DNA of 64,000 bases. Source: Ampullaceana balthica. Its lineage: Eukaryota; Mollusca; Gastropoda; Lymnaeidae. The notes beneath the pieces were generated by a model that saw only the letters and a list, made by a program, of their open reading frames with translations, did not search any database and had not been told where the DNA came from. A program made the translations under genes and the position numbers. The first letter of the stretch is position 1, and every line of letters begins with the position of its first letter. Shown piece by piece: positions 60,460-64,000 of the stretch. The stretch covers positions 62,001 to 126,000 of the forward strand of contig CALYLW010000699.1 in assembly GCA_944989445.1 (NCBI GenBank). The letters are read 5' to 3'.

Positions 60460-63400
60460 ATCACTGTTAGTATGCCCAGTTGTTTATCTTTCAGCAAGAG
60501 AATTTTTAAAATAGTTATTGATTTCTAAGTAAGAGCCAATATGTGTATATATTTTTTTTATGTTCTGGCTTTGAATATGATCTCAAATTTTATTTTCAAT
60601 GTTATATTTCGAATTCTTAAAAAATATATTTTAGCACCAAACACACCTTATTGGATGACAAGAGCGTTTGTTTTAATAAATTATTTTGTGTCTTTCTCTT
60701 TACTCTTACATTAAATAGCGTCTGTGGTTTTTATTAAAATATATACTAATTGAGTTTAAATATTTATTTCGCTTCATTCAGTTTAGTTAAACACAAATTA
60801 ATTACTGAAATTGATCACATTTAAATTTGAAACAAAATTCTGTTACGTTGCACCATTACATTGCTACATGATTACATGGGAAAGTTTTTAATCAAATGTA
60901 ATAAAATGGGAGAAATTCAAGGGTCCATAAACCAGCATGATGCCACAGGTACAGCATTGCAGAATAAATTTCTTGACTTCTGTCAGGTATTTTACATTCC
61001 TATGGGAAAAGGTTTTTTTTTATAAAAAAGTTTTGTAGAATTTTTTTAATTTATTTATCGAAATGATGCCACAAATAAAGTTATAAGTTAAAGGACCACA
61101 TGTTCATTTTAAAAAAAAAGTTCATTTAACAAGATCGGCTTTCAAAAATCAAAGACTTTTCTTTCATAAATGTTATCATATAAATTTAGTAATTAATTGA
61201 AAACGAGTAGGCCAATAAATAAAATAAAAAAACAACTAAATATAATAATAGAAATAAATAATGTTAATAATAATAACTTTTTGAAGTAGTGTAATTGTTG
61301 AAGGCAAGACTGCACAGAATAACCAGTTGAACTTCACATGTTAAAAGAAAAATCAAATGTGATAAAAAAATTGGACGCATGCTATGATTTTTTGTAGTGG
61401 GCTATAGAAAAAAAAACTTTATAGTATTTCAAAAATTGGAAATGATGCTTAAAGTGGTGGTTTACTTTTTTAATTTTCTGTAATTTTATCGTCTTCAATA
61501 AATCATTTTCATATTTATTGTTTCCTGATAATAATAACTTTTATTGATGATGATGATCTTGTTTTACATAAAAATGTTAGTTTGTTTTTAAACTAACTTT
61601 TAGCAGCTTTCTTTAAATTATCAATCTCTTTATAATCTTAGTTAATAAACAATAAATTCGCTATTAAAACCACAACAAAAAAAATCCATAGTTATGGTTT
61701 TTTTTAAGAGATTAAAAAAATTACAGATTTTTTTCCAGGAAAGGCCCTTGATAAATTTACTTCACTGTATTATTAGACAAGGTCATAAAAACAGCTAAAG
61801 GAATATGTTCTGGTTGTACTGTTATCATTTAAGACAAATATTCTTAAGTCCAGTGATTTTTTTACAAAAAACTTTGAATATTGATTTACAATTGTGATAC
61901 AAATTTATTGAATAAAGCTATGTATTCTTTTGTCTTAATCCATGTATTTTAATAAACTTAATTTAATTCTGGTTGTCTTATTTTTAAAAATAAATATCTT
62001 TGATTCAAATATTTTTGCTTTACAAAATTATTTAGTAAATAGACTATAATTGTATCTTTCAATTACATTAAACTTTAAAAATTTGTTTAATGAAGACTGG
62101 AAAGCAAATGCATCATTAAAGAAGTATTTTCTAAAATTATATTAAGTTTACATATTTTTTCTGCATTATACAAGAAAAAAAATATTTTGTGACATCTAAA
62201 AATGATGGATATTGTTGACATTTACAGTTAAAATCATTTTTCAGCAATAAATGTACAAGTTTTATGTATGGGAAGTTTGCGTTGTTTTTTTAAATTTTTT
62301 TATTTAAAATTTAGTGGGTTTTTTTTAGTGTGATTCTCTTACATCTGCTACTTTCATGACATCATTGCAACATGATTTAAAACTTTTAAACAGAATTTAT
62401 TGTACACCCAGAGCTAATGAACCATGTAAAGTTAATTTCAAACTTTAAAATTGAAACGAAGTTCAATTTTGAAATTATAATTACGTCACTTTAAATAAAT
62501 TCTATTACTATTTAGTTTTGGTGCAAAACATAAACTTTTAAAATGACATTGAAATTCAACCGAGACATTTGGTAACATCAAATGGAATAATACTTTTTAA
62601 AAATTGCTTTGCCTAGTCTTTGAATTCTTATCTATTTAAAACTTTGCAATTTTATTTATATTTTCAATAAAAAATATTATCCTGAGAAACATTTTAGGAT
62701 TTCTAAACCACCATTTAGAATTTGTGAGCATTTTAAAAAGGATCACATTCTTGACCAATTTGTTCTTTCTTCATTTCACAGAGAGAAAAAAAATGTTATG
62801 TAATAAAAATTCAATGTAATATGCTTAATGTTTTTGTTCAATGTTTTAATATTAAAAAAATCGAGACTTCCTGCAAATTTTCTAGTTTCTTAAAGCTATA
62901 TCCTTGTGGCAAGGTGGTGTAACATACTTTGTTTTAGATGTAGAAAATTGATGTAAATAGATGTTCACTTCAGTGATGAGTTAGTATTAAAGTTAAATAT
63001 TGTTTTTAAGCTATAATTTGATATTCCAGATATTGATTTTTCTCTTAACACTTGTTTTTGTCCTAATACATTAATAGCTGCATTGTGATTTTCTTTTCAC
63101 AGGGACTGCTATTAAATTAATTTTTGACTTGAAATGTAAATTGAATGGTTCGCTTTTTGTAAAAAAAATTTATCTGACGAACAAAATGACATTAATTTTT
63201 TTTTAAATTAATGTCCACGTTATAAATTTTTTCTATAATTGTGGTAAAATTAATTAATTACCTTTTAGCACAATATCTTGATTAGCTAGAAATGGACCTT
63301 TTATTTGAGGCTTTCAATTGGGTGCTTTCCACTTATAAAGATGGATATCAGTTTTAAAAAATACAATGCTTCAAGGGACATAACATACCTGTTTAAATAA

Positions 63401-64000
63401 CAGATAAAACAACTTAAAAAATCCATCATAATTTTACCCTTGAAGAATTTGTTGGACATTATTAAACATGATAAATTTGTATCAAATCTTTTTAATTCAG
63501 TAATTTTTGTTATATATATTTCTAAGTAAAGGCTGAGTCACAGCCTGTGAAGATGCCACATTTTTTGGAGCGGTATCAGTGGTATAATAACATTTGCATA
63601 ATTTAGGAAGTTAATGCAATCTGAACTTTATTTTTATATTAATTGTTCAGTATGAAATTAAAGATTGATGAATTTATAAAAAATAAATTATTATAAAAGA
63701 TTAAGGGCAGAAAGCAAATACATGTATTGTTTTTTTTTACTTTTACTTCAGAGGGTAATTTTGTTAAATCATAAAGTCTTTATAGCTGTCTTTTAAGTTT
63801 AAGAACCATGAACATCTTAATTCTAATATGTTAAAAACTGAAAATGAGAAAAAAAATGCAATGCTTTTTTTTAAACCAATTTTTTTTATTGCTAACAACT
63901 GTCACATTTGGCCTGTAAAATAGGCAAACAAAAAATTCACAGTAAAAAATCATCTATCACAGATGTTATAAAAAAAAATCACATTGAAATTTGTAAGACA
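60460..64000 (+). other. 3' UTR and downstream flank, AT-rich, no gene seen
   Basis: About 3.5 kb with no coding signal, splice-linked LE or coil sequence, or recognisable transposon. Multiple AATAAA hexamers are present. Part of it is probably the 3' UTR of the long isoform. Confidence 0.5.
60675..60680 (+). promoter_or_regulatory. Candidate poly(A) signal for the long isoform
   Basis: AATAAA 216 nt after the stop codon is the first canonical hexamer downstream. Later hexamers could extend the 3' UTR. Confidence 0.45.

Overview
The window is nuclear DNA from an animal, most likely a gastropod mollusc or another lophotrochozoan. It is AT-rich, has GT-AG introns, and is crowded with LINE, SINE, hAT and short inverted-repeat elements. 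The species guess is inference; the metazoan call is firm because the one host gene is a laminin/netrin family protein. No prokaryotic gene organisation, CRISPR array or host RNA gene is visible.

The host gene runs on the + strand from a start codon at 11284 to a stop at 60459. I rebuilt 29 coding exons plus one alternative last exon by matching splice sites and codon phase; every junction is in phase except for one apparent 1-nt frameshift inside exon 3. After allowing for that frameshift the long product is 1899 aa: signal peptide, LN domain of netrin-G type (exons 1-5), laminin-type EGF (LE) repeats (exons 6-10), a domain IV of laminin beta type (exons 11-14), more LE repeats (exons 15-17), a domain IV of type A (laminin alpha/gamma type, exons 18-20), more LE repeats (exons 21-22) and about 575 residues of laminin-gamma-like coiled coil (exons 23-29). 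This order mixes parts that vertebrate genomes keep in separate genes. An alternative last exon (42041-43377) accepts the same phase-1 donor as exon 16. It encodes a Thr-rich stalk, a transmembrane helix and a 339-residue cytoplasmic tail, then stops, and a poly(A) signal follows before exon 16. The locus therefore appears able to make both a secreted laminin-like chain and a single-pass membrane receptor with the same N-terminal half. This is the most interesting system in the window.

Region by region: 1-11283 is 5' flank with inverted-repeat elements, a broken LINE and a 1-kb 37-bp minisatellite. 11551-27153 is a 15.6-kb first intron dominated by transposons nested at least four deep (LINE, then hAT, then MITE, then hAT). 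27154-43377 holds exons 2-15 and the membrane exon, with introns carrying large tandem arrays (19-, 16-, 9- and 39-bp units). 44249-60459 holds exons 16-29, with an almost intact LINE reverse transcriptase in intron 20, a 43-bp array in intron 21, nested hAT MITEs in intron 27 and an RTE-like LINE plus two SINE families in intron 28. 60460-64000 is AT-rich 3' flank or 3' UTR with several poly(A) signals and no coding signal.
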